64,000 nucleotides of DNA. Source: Streptomyces purpureus (GTDB lineage Bacteria; Actinomycetota; Actinomycetes; Streptomycetales; Streptomycetaceae). Where the stretch lies: assembly GCF_014648195.1 (NCBI RefSeq), contig NZ_BMQQ01000001.1, positions 418,750-482,749 on the forward strand, in the 5' to 3' direction. The notes under the pieces are model-generated. The model searched no databases. It was given only the letters and a program-made list of their open reading frames with translations, and was not told where the DNA came from. A program made the translations under genes and the position numbers. Of the stretch, positions 53,092 through 63,073 are shown piece by piece; position 1 is the first letter of the stretch; the number at the start of each line of letters is the position of its first letter.

Positions 53092-54827
53092 GGCCGGCCG
53101 TCCTTCGCGGGCAGTGCCGCGTCGAAGGCCAGCCCGCCGGCCGCCTCGCCCTTACCGGCCCGGACCCGGCGCCCCACCCAGTGATACAGCCGCCCCTCCC
53201 GGTCCCGGGCCGCCACCGGCACCCTGGAAGCGGTCACCCCCGAACGCGGGATCTCCTCGTCGCGGAAGTACACCGGCTTCACCTCCGGCTCCAGGAGCCG
53301 GCCGACCGCGCCCGGCCGCAGACCGCCGTGGCGCGGGATCACACCGCGGCGGAATCGGATCGCGCCCCGCGTGCCGTTCTGATCGCCGGCCTGCCCGGGC
53401 ACCAGCGGCACCGGCACCAGCGGGATCCAGTGCGGCGGCACCGGCGTCAGCAGCCGGTAGTCCAGCACGGCCCTGGGCAGCTGAGACGGGCCGGGATCCT
53501 CGTCCAGGGGGAACTCGTCGGCGCGCGGCCTCGGCCGGCCGGTCGCGCTCCGGACCACCCGCTCGACGGCCCAGCCGAGGTTGGCCATCTCGTCGCGGAC
53601 GAACAGCACCTCCTCCACCGCCGCGCCCTCCATCCGGCCCGCCGCCTGCGGCAGCAGCGGCAGCAGCGGGGGGCCCGGGGCGCCCTTGTCGTCCCGGGCG
53701 TCGCTGAGCCGGAACAGCGCCAGCCGCTCGTGTGTGACGGGCGCGATGTCCCACGTCTCGTCGAAGGTGTCGCGGACCGTCAACCGAGTGATCCAGTGCA
53801 GCTTCCCCACCTCCAGTTCGACCGGGACGATCCAGTGGTCGTTGCCGTAGACGTTGGCGAACTCCACGACCAGCAGCCGGGCGAGATCCGTGGGACCCGC
53901 TTCGATCGCGGGCACGTTCACGGTGGTGTCCTCGAACTCCCACCAGCGGTCCGCCGGCATCCCCGGATACATGGCGCGGGTGGGCAGGGTCACCCGCGAC
54001 GTGCCGGCGGCGGCCGGGGCCTCGCCGGGCAGGACGAGGGGGGTGTCGCCGGCGTCGAGGTCGAAACGGTACGGATCGGCGCTGCCGCCCGGGTACTCCG
54101 GCGCGGTCAGCACGACCCGGCGGTTCCCCACCGCCGCCTCGACCCCGAACCGGTGCTCCAGACGCTCGCGCACCCAGGTCGTCGGGCCCGGCGTTGCATG
54201 CGTGGCGGCGAACCACTCCTGCCACCGGTCGGCGGCGTTGTCGAAATGCGCGGCGTGGCCGGCGCTCAGACCGTCCGGCCGCCAGTTCGCCGCCAGCTCC
54301 TTCGCCAGCGACCCGCCATGGGGAGCACGGTTCTTCAACACCCGCCCCAGGGCGACACCCGCCGGGTCGAGCGGATGCTCGGCGGCGGCCTCCGGGTCGT
54401 CCGCCCGGACCAGGGGACACCTCTTGATCACCTGACGGGTCACGTCGTCCCGTACGCCGGCCGGCAGTGGAGCCAGCAGGGACAGGAACCGCACTCCGGC
54501 CCGGGCCGCGGCCCTGAGCGTCAGCTCCGGGGGCCCGCCCGCCTCGGCCAGATACTCCACCGGCACCCCCGGCGGATACGGCAGCGACGGGCCGTCGTCC
54601 CCCGGCCGGAAGCGATCGACCGGGACCCCGGCCGTTTTGATCGTGACCAGGACCGGCGAGCCGCCGTCCTCGCCGTGGAACTCGGCCATCTGCCACTGCC
54701 GGGCCAGCAGGAACAGCGGATCCGCCACCTGCGCCTCAAGGGCCTCGTCGAGCTGGCCACCGCCGCCGGACGACCGGACCTGGGGCTCCAGCCGGTGGAA
54801 GTGGGTGAACCGGGCCGCATCGGTCAT
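53088..54827 (-). CDS. Unknown 579-residue protein of the large operon
   Basis: No named family. The N-terminus has a striking motif, FHRLEPQVRS followed by EAQVADPLFLLARQWQMAEFHGEDGGSPVLV at about 34-60. Middle blocks include RWWEFEDTTVNVPAIEAGPTDLARLLVVEFANVYGNDHWIVPVEL and TRLTVRDTFDETWDIAPVTHERLALFRLSD. The C-terminal part has GTRGAIRFRRGVIPRHGG. I recall this motif set from unannotated proteins of distant bacteria, but cannot check it. No signal peptide, membrane helix or catalytic motif is visible. It begins two bases after the 1555-residue gene and its stop overlaps the WD40 start, a coupled pair on each side. Confidence 0.75.
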   Translation of the reverse strand: MTDAARFTHFHRLEPQVRSSGGGGQLDEALEAQVADPLFLLARQWQMAEFHGEDGGSPVLVTIKTAGVPVDRFRPGDDGPSLPYPPGVPVEYLAEAGGPPELTLRAAARAGVRFLSLLAPLPAGVRDDVTRQVIKRCPLVRADDPEAAAEHPLDPAGVALGRVLKNRAPHGGSLAKELAANWRPDGLSAGHAAHFDNAADRWQEWFAATHATPGPTTWVRERLEHRFGVEAAVGNRRVVLTAPEYPGGSADPYRFDLDAGDTPLVLPGEAPAAAGTSRVTLPTRAMYPGMPADRWWEFEDTTVNVPAIEAGPTDLARLLVVEFANVYGNDHWIVPVELEVGKLHWITRLTVRDTFDETWDIAPVTHERLALFRLSDARDDKGAPGPPLLPLLPQAAGRMEGAAVEEVLFVRDEMANLGWAVERVVRSATGRPRPRADEFPLDEDPGPSQLPRAVLDYRLLTPVPPHWIPLVPVPLVPGQAGDQNGTRGAIRFRRGVIPRHGGLRPGAVGRLLEPEVKPVYFRDEEIPRSGVTASRVPVAARDREGRLYHWVGRRVRAGKGEAAGGLAFDAALPAKDGRP

Positions 54828-54829
54828 CG

Positions 54830-57800
54830 CTATGACTCCCCGTCACTGAGCAGGCCCACGAGCCCGTCCACCACGGCCTGCTTCATGATCGCCTTGAGGC
54901 CGACCGTCGGAGCGTTCCCCAGCGAGGAGTCGGGGAGGTAAGCCGCCGGAAGGTACCGGCCCAGCCAGCCCAGCGCCGTCAGATCCACGAGCCGGAGCTT
55001 CGCCAGGTCCAGTGCCTCGCCCACCACATCGGCCAGCGTGTCCAGGGTCCACGGTGATCCGGCCACCGGCGGCACCGCGAGCAGCACGGCGTGGGGCGCG
55101 CGGGCGCCGGGTGCGTCGAAGTGGAAGGCGGCCCCCGCGGTGTGGGTGGCGGCCGGAATCACCTCGGTCCACTCGTCGACCACCAGCACCGCCACTGGCT
55201 GCGAAAGGTCCGGGCCCGTGGGGCCGGCGGGGCCGTGGACGACGAACGCGGTCGCCGGATCGGCCCGGTCGGTCCACTTGGCAGCGCCGACCCAGCGCTT
55301 CTCGGAGTCGAAAGGCCGCTGGCCGACCCGCAGGCCGTGGCCGCGGCCGGTCCCGGCCGCTTCGGTGTGCAGCAGCAGATCGGCGAGCACGGCTGCACCG
55401 GGCCGGACCGTCGCCATCTGTTCGAGCCAGTCGTGCGGGGCGGGATGCTCGTCGGTGCCTTTCAGCCCGGTGAACGAACGCCGCAGCTCGTCCGCGTCCG
55501 GGACGGTGACCAGACGCACAGCGCGGAAGCCCGGGCCGAAGACGGCCTCCAGGGCGGCCAGGGAAGCCTCCGGGGGCGTGTTCTGCGGTGTGGCGTTCTC
55601 CGGCAGCGCTTCCCGGGCGCGCGCCAGCCGGGTTTCCGCCTGCCGGACCGCCGCCGCCGCGTGATCGGCCGGTGTGCCGTCCTCGGCCGACCGCGGAACG
55701 ACCACGCCGTACCGCGCGAGGGCCGCCAGGTCCTCGGCCGTCTTCGCCCCGTCGAGGCCGTCGCAGGCCGCCTTGGCCCGGCCGAACAGCTCGGCGTCGC
55801 CCCCCGGCGCCGGCGGGGCGGAGGCGGAGGCGGTGGTCAGGTCGGCCGCGGAGCCGGGCCGGCCGACGGCGAGGACGGCGTTGACCGCGGCGGCCAGTGC
55901 CTCGACCTCCAGGAGCGACCGCGTCGTACGCGGCCAGCCGTCCTCCCGGTCCGCCTCCAGCTCCGGACGGGCGTCGGAGGGCACGTCGTCCGGGCGAACG
56001 CCGACGAGGGCGTCGGCCAGGACGTCACGCAGCGTGCCCGAGGCGACGAGAGCGAGCACGTCGAGGGCGCAATGGCTGGTCAGGGGCCAGTCGTGGGCGC
56101 GTACGGGGGCCGCCGTCCCGCTCTGGCCGGGGCGGATCCAGCGGGCCCGCAGCCGGATCCGGTCGGCGGGACCGAGTTGGTGGCTCGCCCAGGCGTCGAG
56201 CGGTGGCTCGGCCAGCGCCCGGGGGCGGTCGCGCTGCGAGGTGCCGTCCCAGCCCGCGGCCGGCCGGGTGCCCCGGGGGACGACGACCATGATCCGGTGG
56301 GTCACCGGTGTGCCGTGCGCCGGGGTGTCGAGGACCTGCGGGCGCGGCGGCGCCTCACCCCCGGCCGCGAGGCTGTCGACGGTGGCCGCGACCCGGTCGG
56401 TGTTGCCGTGGGCGAGCTGATGGACGCCCTCGGCCAGCAGCAGGTCGGCGACCGCGTCGATGTCGGCGTGCAGGGCTTCGAGCTGCTCGCGGACGAACTT
56501 CTCCTCCGTCGGGTTCAGGGCCGGCTCCACATCGGGGACCAGCGCCTGCATGGCCGCCTCGACGGTGAGGTCGCCCAGGGCGGCCCCGTCGGTGACGTCG
56601 TGCGCGCCGATGAACTCCTGGGCGGTGCCGGGCGTGGCGCCGTCGTGCTGGAGCGGCTGCGACGGCCAGTGCTTGCGCAGCGGGGCGATGACCCGGTCGA
56701 GTTCGAGTCGGCCCACCGGGCGTTCCCGGGCGTCGTGCAGCCGCCGTTCCAGGCGGTATCCGAGCAGTGCCCCGATCGGCTGGCCCTGCCGTACCCCGTC
56801 CAGCACGTCCATGGCGACACGCATCCTGCGTGAGGACAGGTCGACGGCGAAGGCCCCCGGGTCGGAGGCGTGCGACAGATATCCGCTGTGCAGGATGGCG
56901 GCCGTGGTGGCCTGGGGGATGGAGGGTGCGAGCACGCAGCCGTCACTGGACTGGTCCGGCCGCCGCGACAGGTTCTCCACCCAGCCGTATGCGCCCAGTT
57001 GAACACCCGTCGGACGCCGCTCCGGTGCCCGCATCGCCTTGAGCCGGGCCGTGGCCAGTGAGGTGATCCAGGCATCGAGCCGGTGGGAGACGAGATCGAG
57101 GCACTCACCGAGCAGCCGCTCGACGGGGGCGAAGGGGTCCTCTCCGCGCTTGTGCCAGGCCTCCGCCCGCAGGGCGAGATGGCGCAGCGCCGCGTCGATC
57201 TCCACGAGCCTGGCGCTCCAGGGCCGTTGGGGGTGCACGGCGGTGAGGACACCGTGCTGGTCGTGCGCGGCCGAGACGATGGCCGCGAACTGGTCCTGCC
57301 GCGCCTGCTTGACGGCCTCGTGGACGGTGACGCTGCTGCCGGTGATGTCGTCCCGTACGTCGAGTGCGAGGAGCGAGGCAGCCGTGAACGGCCGCAGCAG
57401 CACGCCGGCGTCGGCCGCCACCGCACCGGACACCTCGGGGGAGAGGATCACCTCCGAGTGCCGGTGCTTGAGCTGGGCGGTCAGCGGATTCTTCCCGGCG
57501 ACCGCGGCCGCCGCCCGGCCGTACTCCAGGTTCGCGGTGTGCCGCAGCAACGCCTCCAGGAGAGTCCGGGCCTTCTCCGGCTTCACCGCCAGAAGCGGGA
57601 TCTCGAACCGCTCGACAACACCCTCCAGAAACAGGAGGAAGTCCTCGACCGGGTCCAGGGCGCCCGGCCGCGGCGTGATCCGGGCGAGGGGGAGCCAGAG
57701 CCTCCTGGGGTCGCCGGGTTCGTTCTGGTGGTGCGAGACGACCGGCTCGTACGTGATGCCGAGCGCCCGGTTCAGCGCCTTGGACAGCCGGTCCTCGACG

Positions 57801-59497
57801 GTGCTCGGGCAGTCGGCCTGGACGTCGGCCAACTTGTTGGTGAAGCAGGCGTTGAGCATGCCCCGCACGCCCCGTACCCCGCAGGTGCGGGAGACCGGCG
57901 CCATGCCCAGCGCGTGCAGCACATCGAGCTCGGGCTTGGGCAGGGGGAGGTTCGTCCCCGGCTGTGCGCGGCCGCCGACCCGGGGCAGGGTCTCGACACC
58001 GACCTCCCAGAACGGGCGCAGCGTGGTCAGCACACGGTGCAGATCGGTGAGCCGTTCGCTCTCGGCCGGCACGTTCGGCTGCCAGCGGGCCGTGGCGGTC
58101 ACGGGCAGCAGGCCGTAGGGCTGCTTGCCGATCCGCAGGGCCGGCAGCGGTCCCCGGGCCCGTACGAGATCCGCGTAGTGCCGGCGCAGCCAGCTGCGGT
58201 CCACGGGCAGTTTCTGGGTCTGGCTCTCGCTCTCCAGGAGTTCGTCGAGGAAGAAGTCGCCGGTGGCGCTCCACAGCGCCAGTTGCAGCGCGCGGGCGTC
58301 GGCCTGCTCCGGTTCCCGGGCGCCGGGCAGCGCCGCCACGGTCTCGCGCGGTACGCCGAGGGCTTCGGCGACGAGGTCGCCGTTGATCCAGGGATCGGCC
58401 GGGGGAAGGGCCGAGGTCGCGGCCGCGGCGGCCTTGAGCAGTTCCTCGACATCGGGCGGGGGGCTCGCGGTGCGGCGCGCGCTCGGGATGTTGTTGGTCG
58501 GTGTCCCCTGGGCCACGAAGGCGGCCTGGCCGTCGGCGGCGCGGCCCGCCAGCAGCCGGCCGACCCGGGCGGCCGACTTCTCCGGGTCGAGGGAGGCCGA
58601 GACCCCGAGGACCAGGACACGGGTCAGCAGCGGTGTTCGCGTGGGGTCGTAGCCGGGCAGGTTCAGCGGCACCTTGATCGCCAGGCCCTTGTTCTGGGCC
58701 TCCTGGAACTTCGACAGCCACAGCAGTTCGGGGTCCAGATCCGGGCTGGCCGCCGTGGGACCGGCGTCCGGATCCGGCCCCATCTGGACTTTGTCCGGTA
58801 CGGCCGACCCCGGCGCCTGCCCCACGAGGACGAGTCTCCCGTCGGACGCGGTCTGGTAGGCCAGTGCCACGAACCGGTCGGGCAGGGTCGACGCGACGGC
58901 CGGCTTGTTCCAGCCGCGGGCCCGGGTCGGCAGCGGGGGGAAGGTGGGTTCGGGACCGGGCACCTTGTCGGGCAGCGGAGCGTCGGGCCGGTTGTCGGGC
59001 TTCGGCGTGAGCCGGGCGGCGATCCAGCGGGCCCGCGCCGGCCCGAGGGCGGCGGAGAGCTGGTCCCACGCGCCGAGCAGGATCCTCGCCCGGTCACCGG
59101 CCGCGTTCTCGTTGCGGCCCGCTCGCCAGACCAGGCGCCAGTAGCCCTTCCCCTTCTGGACCTCGCCGTCGGTGGGGTCCGGTTCGTGCGACTCGACATG
59201 GATGTCGTCGGGGAAGATCCGTACGTCCACGGTGGGCGGATCGCCGTCGACCCGCAGCCTGGTCTCCAGCCGCACGGGCATCAGCATCAGCGGGACGTCA
59301 GGATCGAGCCGGCTCAGCAGCTCGTCCCCGGGAGCGGCGTCCGTGAACTCCCGCAGAGCCGTGTGCAGGACCTCGCGCGCGGAGCCGAGCGCCCGGAAGG
59401 CGTCCTGGCGCTGCGGCGGAGTCGCGTCCGGGCCGAGGAGGGCGCGCTGCCGCTCGGCCTCGGCGACGGCCTGGCGCAGGGGGCCGAGATCGGTCAT
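54830..59497 (-). CDS. Unknown 1555-residue protein of the large operon
   Basis: One continuous frame without a known fold. Notable blocks: MLMPVRLETRLRVDGDPPTVDVRIFPDDIHVESHEP (about 70-105), LRIGKQPYGLLPVTA, YGWVENLSRRPDQSSDGCVLAPSIPQATTAAILHSGYLSH (about 835-880), RMRVAMDVLDGVRQGQPIGALLGYRLERRLHD, and VADLLLAEGVHQLAHGN (about 1020). The middle is helical, the ends are beta-rich. There is no signal peptide, membrane segment or ATP-binding motif. The ATG lies 54 bases after the 1173-residue gene. The blocks are too specific for random GC-rich frame, and codon bias is strong across the whole length. Confidence 0.78.
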   Translation of the reverse strand: MTDLGPLRQAVAEAERQRALLGPDATPPQRQDAFRALGSAREVLHTALREFTDAAPGDELLSRLDPDVPLMLMPVRLETRLRVDGDPPTVDVRIFPDDIHVESHEPDPTDGEVQKGKGYWRLVWRAGRNENAAGDRARILLGAWDQLSAALGPARARWIAARLTPKPDNRPDAPLPDKVPGPEPTFPPLPTRARGWNKPAVASTLPDRFVALAYQTASDGRLVLVGQAPGSAVPDKVQMGPDPDAGPTAASPDLDPELLWLSKFQEAQNKGLAIKVPLNLPGYDPTRTPLLTRVLVLGVSASLDPEKSAARVGRLLAGRAADGQAAFVAQGTPTNNIPSARRTASPPPDVEELLKAAAAATSALPPADPWINGDLVAEALGVPRETVAALPGAREPEQADARALQLALWSATGDFFLDELLESESQTQKLPVDRSWLRRHYADLVRARGPLPALRIGKQPYGLLPVTATARWQPNVPAESERLTDLHRVLTTLRPFWEVGVETLPRVGGRAQPGTNLPLPKPELDVLHALGMAPVSRTCGVRGVRGMLNACFTNKLADVQADCPSTVEDRLSKALNRALGITYEPVVSHHQNEPGDPRRLWLPLARITPRPGALDPVEDFLLFLEGVVERFEIPLLAVKPEKARTLLEALLRHTANLEYGRAAAAVAGKNPLTAQLKHRHSEVILSPEVSGAVAADAGVLLRPFTAASLLALDVRDDITGSSVTVHEAVKQARQDQFAAIVSAAHDQHGVLTAVHPQRPWSARLVEIDAALRHLALRAEAWHKRGEDPFAPVERLLGECLDLVSHRLDAWITSLATARLKAMRAPERRPTGVQLGAYGWVENLSRRPDQSSDGCVLAPSIPQATTAAILHSGYLSHASDPGAFAVDLSSRRMRVAMDVLDGVRQGQPIGALLGYRLERRLHDARERPVGRLELDRVIAPLRKHWPSQPLQHDGATPGTAQEFIGAHDVTDGAALGDLTVEAAMQALVPDVEPALNPTEEKFVREQLEALHADIDAVADLLLAEGVHQLAHGNTDRVAATVDSLAAGGEAPPRPQVLDTPAHGTPVTHRIMVVVPRGTRPAAGWDGTSQRDRPRALAEPPLDAWASHQLGPADRIRLRARWIRPGQSGTAAPVRAHDWPLTSHCALDVLALVASGTLRDVLADALVGVRPDDVPSDARPELEADREDGWPRTTRSLLEVEALAAAVNAVLAVGRPGSAADLTTASASAPPAPGGDAELFGRAKAACDGLDGAKTAEDLAALARYGVVVPRSAEDGTPADHAAAAVRQAETRLARAREALPENATPQNTPPEASLAALEAVFGPGFRAVRLVTVPDADELRRSFTGLKGTDEHPAPHDWLEQMATVRPGAAVLADLLLHTEAAGTGRGHGLRVGQRPFDSEKRWVGAAKWTDRADPATAFVVHGPAGPTGPDLSQPVAVLVVDEWTEVIPAATHTAGAAFHFDAPGARAPHAVLLAVPPVAGSPWTLDTLADVVGEALDLAKLRLVDLTALGWLGRYLPAAYLPDSSLGNAPTVGLKAIMKQAVVDGLVGLLSDGES

Positions 59498-59551
59498 GCG
59501 GGGGTGTCTCCCTAGGGGTGCGGCGCGGTCGGTGGGCTCGTCTCGTCCGGC

Positions 59552-62500
59552 TCAGGCCGGTTCCTCGCGGAGCAGCCGTTTGGCGGGCATGACCACCCGT
59601 ACCGGCTGCTGGAAGCACTGGCGGGCGGTCCCCGCGGCACTCGCGCCCCACACGACACCGCCATGGGACACGCTGGACAGCAGGGCAGAGGGGGCGTGCT
59701 TGGCGGCCTCGTACGCCTCCGAGGACGTGAACAGGTGCTTCCAGTTGAGGTCGTTCCAGTCGTCGGCGAACGTCGGCGGGTCCGTTTCCGGCGGCGGCCT
59801 GTAGAGGTCTCCCCACGCCAGCGTCTCGGCGGTCGCGGGATCGTCCAGGCCGAAGAGCGGCTCGGTCGGATGCTCGGCGAGGACGAAGCCCCATGGCTTG
59901 ACGAGAACGTCCTCCTCCGTCAGGGGGAAGCCGAAGAAGGCGGTCTCCGGATCGAGCGTCCCCCGGAAGATCGGATGCTCGGCATTTGCGTCGTCGGGTT
60001 GGCGCTCCTGTCCAAGTGGGCCGGTGAGTGGGGCGGCGTAGACGATCAGGCCGGGGTAGCGGCGGAGCAGGGCCGTGCGCAGCAGGAGGACGAGACGCTT
60101 CGGCGGCGCGGTGAGGTGGGCGCCCAGCTGGAGTGTGGTGTCCCACCGCGTCAGCGCGGGCATGTCGGGGTCGGCCCCCCAGAACCGGGTGAAGTACGTG
60201 CCCCGCTGGTCGGTGGGGTATTCGCGCCAGCGCAGCTCCCGGGCGAACTCATGGTTGGCACCGGTCATGTAGGCGGCGACGAACCACGGGTTGGTGAACG
60301 CGAGGGCGGCCGTGTCGGCCTCGACCCGTTCCAGACCGGCCAGCATCCACTCGGTGGACTGCGCGGCCAGCGGCTTCCACATCGCGTCGGCGAAGGTCGG
60401 CGCCCACTGGACGGGAGCTCCCGGCTGCTCCGTGGCGGGGCGGACGACCCGGGAGCGCAGGACGGTGTCGATCGCCGCCCGGGGGTCGAGGAGTGCGGTC
60501 ACGGTGGTGCGGGCATCGGTCGCGGGGAAGGTCGCCCGGGGCGGGACCACGGGGGCGTCGGCCGGACGGTACATCCGGTCGAGCGCCGCGGTGACCATCG
60601 CACGGCCGTCCGCGGGGGTGATGCCGAGGACGGCGGCCGCGGGCAGCCGGCCGGCCACCTCCTTCAGACGGTCACGCCCGAAGAGGGTGGAAAGCGGGAT
60701 CGACCCCTCGGCCTGCCAGCCGCCCAGGATGGCGGCGAGATCGCTCTCCTGCCACGCGTCCTGGCCAGCGCCGCCGTCCGAAGCGTCCTGGAGCCAGCTG
60801 CCCGCACAGTCGGCCCGCCAGATCCCGGCCCGCCCGCTCTTGTCCCAGTCCCAGGTCCCCGGGCAGCTCCCGTGCCAGGTCCCCCGGCGGGTGGCCGACT
60901 GCCAGACGCCCGTGAAGGACCCGTCGGACGTGGTGGACCGCGGATCCCAGGTGCCGTTGGCCACCCCCTGCCAGGTGCCCCGTTCCTCGCCCGACTCCCA
61001 CGTTCCGCACAGCACGGTCCGCCAGAACCCGCCGGGCCCGCCCTCGGGCCTGGCGTTCCAGAGCCCGGCGAACCGTCCCCGCCACGTACCGCCGGCGCCC
61101 CCGCGGGTCCACGTACCGCCGCAAGTCCCGTCCCAGTGGTCTGCCGGCAGGGGCCGGCTGCTCTCGCTCCAGGGGCCCGACCAGGAGCCGGTGAAGGCAC
61201 CGCCCGTCGCCACGTCGGAGGACGCCGGGAGCAGGGGCACGGCGGTCACCCTCCCCGAGGGGAGCATCAGCGCGCCGCCGGTGGTCAGCCGCACCTGGGC
61301 CAGATAGCGCTCGGACACCCCGATTTCGGGCAGTGCCCGGAGCGGGAAGACCGCCTCGAAGGCGGCGGCCGGGATGTCCGGGAGCGCGCTGAGCTGATCG
61401 GTCGTCAGGTCAAGGAGCTTCGCTCGCGTCTCGGCCTTCTTGCCCAGCGCCAGCCAGCCGAGCGGAGCCGTTCCGTACGACCCCAGCGCGGCCAGTACGG
61501 CGGGCAGCCGTTGGGCGCTGACCACGCGCTGGGGGGCGACGCCGAAGGAGACCGTGCCGTCAGGCGCCACCGGAGCCACCGCGAGGCCCTTGCCGGACGC
61601 CGCCAGTGAGGCGATCGTGGCGGCGAACGGCCGTTGGGCCTGCGCCGGTCCCGCGGACGGGGCGATCAGGGAAACACGCCGGCAGAGCGCGCCACGCGGT
61701 CGGACGGCGCGGCGGAACGCCGTGGTGGACAGCGCCGTCGGCAGCGCACTGCCATGGATCGTGTGGGCAAGGGTCGCGGTACCGAACACCGCCCTGGTCT
61801 TCAACGGCACGGCCAGGTGCAGGATCTCGTCCGTGGACAGGGTCCGCACATGGCGGCGGTGCAGGCTCCCGCCGACCAGTCGGGCGAACCGCGCGAGGTC
61901 CACGAATCGGTTCGCCGCCTGGGCCTCGGCCAGTTGGCTCCACGCCGAAGCCATCAGCTGCTCCTGCTCCCGCTGGACGGAGCGGGTGCCGAGCCCGGCG
62001 GCGACCCGCCAGCGCGGATCGAGGTTCAGCGTGTGGGGCCAGCCCGTCAGCGCGGGACCGACCCGGGCGCACAGGGCGTGGAAGCCGCCGTACAGCGGGG
62101 GCTGGACCTCCGGGTCCTCCTCGCCGTCGACCGTCTTGGCGAGGTCCAGGGCGGAGGCGAGCGCCTTCTGCCACGCCGTGCTCGGGGCGTCCACCGGCCA
62201 TGTGGTGCGGTCCGGTGCCGCGGGACTTCTCAGCGCGCTCTCGACGTCCAGTGTGTGCTGTCCCGGCCCGGGTTGGATGAGGGGGCCGGGCCTGCTGACG
62301 TCCATCTTCCGCCGGCCGGTGTCCTTGGTCAGCGGTCTGCACCGCAGCCGGGCGGCCAAGGTCTCGAAGTCGCCCGCCTCGCCGGTGGAGAAGGTCCAGA
62401 AGTGGTAGACCGGGAGCGTCGCCGCGTCGTCCGTCGCCTTCCAAGCGCGGGAGAGGTCGCCGCCCTCTTCGCCGAGGCCGGCGCGCCGCCCTGCCTCGAA

Positions 62501-63073
62501 CGCCGGTACCAGGCAGGCGGCGTACTCGGTGTGCGGGAGCAGCCGGCGGGGCGCGATCAGCCGGGAGAGCGAGCGGCGGGTGTCGTCCTTGTGGCCGGTG
62601 ATGGTCTGGGAGTGCGCCCACAGGTGCAGGAACTCCGGGTCGGGCAGCTCCGTGGGGGAGACCTGCAGGACCGGCAGCGGCTTTCCGGGCCGCCGCCTCG
62701 GCCGCCCGGCCGCCGTGGGGACGCAGACCAGGGTGAGCCAGGGGCGCAGCTCACCGCCCGACACGGGCGCGAGCGGGGTGAACAGCCAGGGGAAATCAGT
62801 GCGGTCGAACTCCACCAGCGGGAAACGGGTGGTCTCCGCGTCGGGTGTGCCGGGCCGTGGGTAGAGCCGCACGATCTGCTTCGGATCGACGGCGAGGACG
62901 TCGCCCGGACCGTACAGAGACAACGGTACCGGCACCGCGGCGGGGCGGCCCTTGACGGACGCCGTGGCCGACAGCGTGCCGCGCACGGGTGCGGTGCGCC
63001 GCAGGTCGTCCACGTCACGCAGGGAGGCCGCGGCGCCGGTCCGGTCCCAGGAGGCGAAGGTGTACGACGTCAT
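59552..63073 (-). CDS. Unknown 1173-residue protein with Gly-Thr-Trp repeats
   Basis: A large protein with three parts. The N-terminal part (1-620) has LYGPGDVLAVDPKQIVRLYPRP, then PLVEFDRTDFPWLFTPLAP and LRPWLTLVCVPTA (about 53-120). Residues 624-761 are a run of Trp-centred GTW repeats. The C-terminal part (about 770-1173) has PIFRGTLDPETAFFGFPLTEEDV and GFVLAEHPTEPLFGLDDP (about 1034-1079) and ends with PVRVVMPAKRLL. I recall these blocks from unannotated proteins of other phyla but cannot verify this. The ATG overlaps the stop of the upstream gene (ATGA, 63070-63073). No signal peptide or membrane helix. Confidence 0.78.
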   Translation of the reverse strand: MTSYTFASWDRTGAAASLRDVDDLRRTAPVRGTLSATASVKGRPAAVPVPLSLYGPGDVLAVDPKQIVRLYPRPGTPDAETTRFPLVEFDRTDFPWLFTPLAPVSGGELRPWLTLVCVPTAAGRPRRRPGKPLPVLQVSPTELPDPEFLHLWAHSQTITGHKDDTRRSLSRLIAPRRLLPHTEYAACLVPAFEAGRRAGLGEEGGDLSRAWKATDDAATLPVYHFWTFSTGEAGDFETLAARLRCRPLTKDTGRRKMDVSRPGPLIQPGPGQHTLDVESALRSPAAPDRTTWPVDAPSTAWQKALASALDLAKTVDGEEDPEVQPPLYGGFHALCARVGPALTGWPHTLNLDPRWRVAAGLGTRSVQREQEQLMASAWSQLAEAQAANRFVDLARFARLVGGSLHRRHVRTLSTDEILHLAVPLKTRAVFGTATLAHTIHGSALPTALSTTAFRRAVRPRGALCRRVSLIAPSAGPAQAQRPFAATIASLAASGKGLAVAPVAPDGTVSFGVAPQRVVSAQRLPAVLAALGSYGTAPLGWLALGKKAETRAKLLDLTTDQLSALPDIPAAAFEAVFPLRALPEIGVSERYLAQVRLTTGGALMLPSGRVTAVPLLPASSDVATGGAFTGSWSGPWSESSRPLPADHWDGTCGGTWTRGGAGGTWRGRFAGLWNARPEGGPGGFWRTVLCGTWESGEERGTWQGVANGTWDPRSTTSDGSFTGVWQSATRRGTWHGSCPGTWDWDKSGRAGIWRADCAGSWLQDASDGGAGQDAWQESDLAAILGGWQAEGSIPLSTLFGRDRLKEVAGRLPAAAVLGITPADGRAMVTAALDRMYRPADAPVVPPRATFPATDARTTVTALLDPRAAIDTVLRSRVVRPATEQPGAPVQWAPTFADAMWKPLAAQSTEWMLAGLERVEADTAALAFTNPWFVAAYMTGANHEFARELRWREYPTDQRGTYFTRFWGADPDMPALTRWDTTLQLGAHLTAPPKRLVLLLRTALLRRYPGLIVYAAPLTGPLGQERQPDDANAEHPIFRGTLDPETAFFGFPLTEEDVLVKPWGFVLAEHPTEPLFGLDDPATAETLAWGDLYRPPPETDPPTFADDWNDLNWKHLFTSSEAYEAAKHAPSALLSSVSHGGVVWGASAAGTARQCFQQPVRVVMPAKRLLREEPA
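60791..61204 (-). repeat. GTW-type tandem repeats inside the 1173-residue protein
   Basis: Residues 624-761 hold 15 Trp residues spaced mostly 8, 9 or 11-12 apart, each with Gly before and after (CGGTWTRGGAGGTWRGRFAGLW, RGTWQGVANGTWD, RGTWHGSCPGTWDWD). I read this as a stack of short beta-hairpins. In DNA the unit is the CCAGGTCCC/CCAGGTGCC family, visible many times across the interval on the plus strand. Such a low-complexity insert in the middle of an otherwise non-repetitive protein is unusual. Confidence 0.8.

Noticed and set aside
57083..59515. An 810-residue plus-strand open frame opposite the 1555-residue gene.
   Set aside because: It is a shadow frame: low-complexity composition, no start site, no domain. 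The minus frame is coupled to neighbours and has specific blocks.
60791..61204. CRISPR-like array suggested by regular short DNA repeats.
   Set aside because: The repeats lie in frame inside a coding gene, are degenerate, and encode a regular GTW protein pattern.
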